Positions 6,779 through 7,954 of a DNA stretch of 7,954 nt are shown here, piece after piece. A program made the translations under genes and the position numbers. The stretch is from Prevotellaceae bacterium. Its GTDB lineage: Bacteria > Bacteroidota > Bacteroidia > Bacteroidales > UBA932. Position 1 is the first letter of the stretch. Each line of letters starts with the position of its first letter. Location of the stretch: the NCBI GenBank assembly GCA_031279735.1, contig JAITHX010000250.1, positions 1-7,954 on the forward strand, read 5' to 3'. The notes below the pieces were generated by a model. That model ran no database searches. It worked only from the letters and a program-made list of their open reading frames with translations, and was not told where the DNA came from.

Positions 6779-7837
6779 ATGTTTGACGAATATATAAAAC
6801 AGGGAGAGCCGAGCAAAAAAGAAAAAGCCCAAATTTGGCAAACGGCTATCGGCTTGCAGCAGGTGGACGGTTTAACGCCGTCCGCCTATCTCATTGAACA
6901 GGCGAAACAGAATATCGAGGGCGACATTACCATTGACGAAGTAAAAAAACGCATTGATGCTTATTATAAAGCGCAAACCGCTCGAAAGCCGGACGACGAC
7001 CGCACCGAAGAAGCGGATAAAGTTTCGGCGCGAATCAGCCAAATTTTATCGAACAACACTTTTTCTTTTTCTCCCATAGAGTTTATTGCTATTCATCGTC
7101 AACTTTTTACCGGAATATATAAATTTACAGGTAAAATCCGTGATTACAATATCACAAAATCCGAATGGGCGCTGAATGGTAAAACTGTGCTGTATGCGAA
7201 CGCGCCTGAAATTAGCGCCACGCTCGACTATGATTTCCAACAGGAAAAACAATTTAATTATCAAACCGTAGATTTGTCGCAGTCAATTCGGCATATAGTA
7301 AAATTTATTTCAGAAATATGGCAAATTCACGCTTTCGGAGAAGGAAACACGCGCACGACGGCTGTTTTCGCAATAAAATATCTTCGTTCGTTTGGCTTTG
7401 AAATCAATAATACACTTTTTGCAGAACATTCATGGTATTTTCGTAACGCCCTTGTGAGAGCAAATTATAACGATTTAAAAAACAATGTTCACGCCACAAG
7501 CGAGTATTTGATGCTATTTTTCGGCAATTTATTGCTTGGTGAAAATAATGAATTAAAAAATAGATATTTACATGTAGATTTTGTTGCCCGAAGTGTAAAC
7601 AATGATGAGAATGAAATTTCAAAGAGCAATATTTGCACTTTGAATTGCACTTTGGAAGAACATTTTGTTTTGGAATTTCTAAAACATAATCCAAAAGCAA
7701 CTCAAAAGGAAATAGCGATTCATGTTCATAAATCGGAAAGAACTATAAAAACAATCACTATTGCATTGCAACAGAAAGGATTAATCGAACGCAAGAATGG
7801 CAAACGAGATGGTTTTTGGCATATAACAACTAATTAA
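6779..7837 (+). CDS. Fic/Fido-domain protein with N-terminal VbhA-like region and C-terminal winged helix
   Basis: Fic proteins transfer nucleotide or phosphate groups to hydroxyls of target proteins, most often AMP from ATP, and many act as toxins of toxin-antitoxin modules. The target here is unknown. Of 352 residues, about 12-66 are helical and resemble the VbhA-type antitoxin region (AIGLQQVDGLTPSAYL, IEG 46-48). About 95-245 form the Fic core, with a flap region (GKTVLYANAPEI) and the motif HAFGEGNTR at 184-192. Residues about 291-352 form a winged helix (TQKEIAIHVHKSERTIKT, LQQKGLIERKNGK). The motif keeps the catalytic His184, the acidic Glu188, Asn190 and Arg192, but has Thr191 where Gly or Lys is usual and Ala195 where canonical Fic proteins carry a second arginine. 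The start codon follows a repeat-rich spacer and has no Shine-Dalgarno. Base composition drops after about 7020 to well below rpoB and thrA, suggesting horizontal acquisition. Confidence 0.9.
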   Translation: MFDEYIKQGEPSKKEKAQIWQTAIGLQQVDGLTPSAYLIEQAKQNIEGDITIDEVKKRIDAYYKAQTARKPDDDRTEEADKVSARISQILSNNTFSFSPIEFIAIHRQLFTGIYKFTGKIRDYNITKSEWALNGKTVLYANAPEISATLDYDFQQEKQFNYQTVDLSQSIRHIVKFISEIWQIHAFGEGNTRTTAVFAIKYLRSFGFEINNTLFAEHSWYFRNALVRANYNDLKNNVHATSEYLMLFFGNLLLGENNELKNRYLHVDFVARSVNNDENEISKSNICTLNCTLEEHFVLEFLKHNPKATQKEIAIHVHKSERTIKTITIALQQKGLIERKNGKRDGFWHITTN

Positions 7838-7870
7838 TCATTAAAAAAATATTTAAACAAATTCACTGAA

Positions 7871-7954
7871 ATGAAAACCCTCCGCTTGCAATCGTCCCGA
7901 TGTTTTCGCTATTGCAGGGACATTCCGACCGCCGTTTTATTAATCAATAATGCA
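7871..7954 (+). other. Short open frame running off the window, possibly part of a repeat
   Basis: An ATG at 7871 opens a frame of 28 codons (MKTLRLQSSRCFRYCRDIPT and eight more residues) that is still open at the last base. It is 33 bases after the fic stop, separated by AT-rich spacer. Nothing in it identifies a family, and its composition is much richer in G+C than the end of fic. It could be the start of a real gene. The Arg/Cys-rich peptide and internal inverted repeats also fit a translated intergenic repeat of the kind often mis-called as small proteins in this phylum. Confidence 0.25.

Overview
The window comes from a Bacteroidales-type bacterium (phylum Bacteroidota). The RNA polymerase beta subunit at the left matches the Bacteroides-type beta almost residue for residue in its conserved blocks and has that group's length. 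The aspartokinase-homoserine dehydrogenase fusion is also of the kind found there. Neither visible start codon has a Shine-Dalgarno sequence, as expected for this phylum, and one match to the Bacteroidota -7 promoter box (TAnnTTTG) is present. The exact genus cannot be read from this sequence.

Layout: (1) 1-3819, complete rpoB on the + strand, starting at the first base of the window. (2) 3820-4296, a 477-bp gap with no credible gene but dense repeat structure: a large imperfect inverted repeat brackets almost the whole gap; inside it lie a long nested hairpin, a probable rpoB terminator, a direct repeat that shares an arm with both structures, and a 122-bp MITE-like element built from short CYGYGT-type modules. 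An 11-bp tandem repeat runs into the start of the next gene. (3) 4297-6735, complete thrA, a bifunctional enzyme that opens and continues the aspartate-to-threonine/methionine branch. (4) 6736-6778, a short spacer with a probable promoter and a possible operator. (5) 6779-7837, a Fic-family protein with an N-terminal VbhA-like inhibitory helix region and a C-terminal winged helix. (6) 7838-7954, an AT-rich spacer followed by a short open frame that runs off the window.

The three genes do not form one functional unit. rpoB and thrA are core genes, each separated here from its usual partner: rpoC does not follow rpoB, and no homoserine kinase or threonine synthase follows thrA. The repeat-rich gap and the AT-rich accessory fic gene sit exactly where those partners would be expected, which suggests past rearrangement.

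The points most worth a second look are the rpoB/rpoC split, the nested-repeat element, and the Fic protein. The Fic protein lacks the second arginine of the canonical Fic motif and has a degenerate inhibitory motif. I did not find a clearly new multi-gene system.
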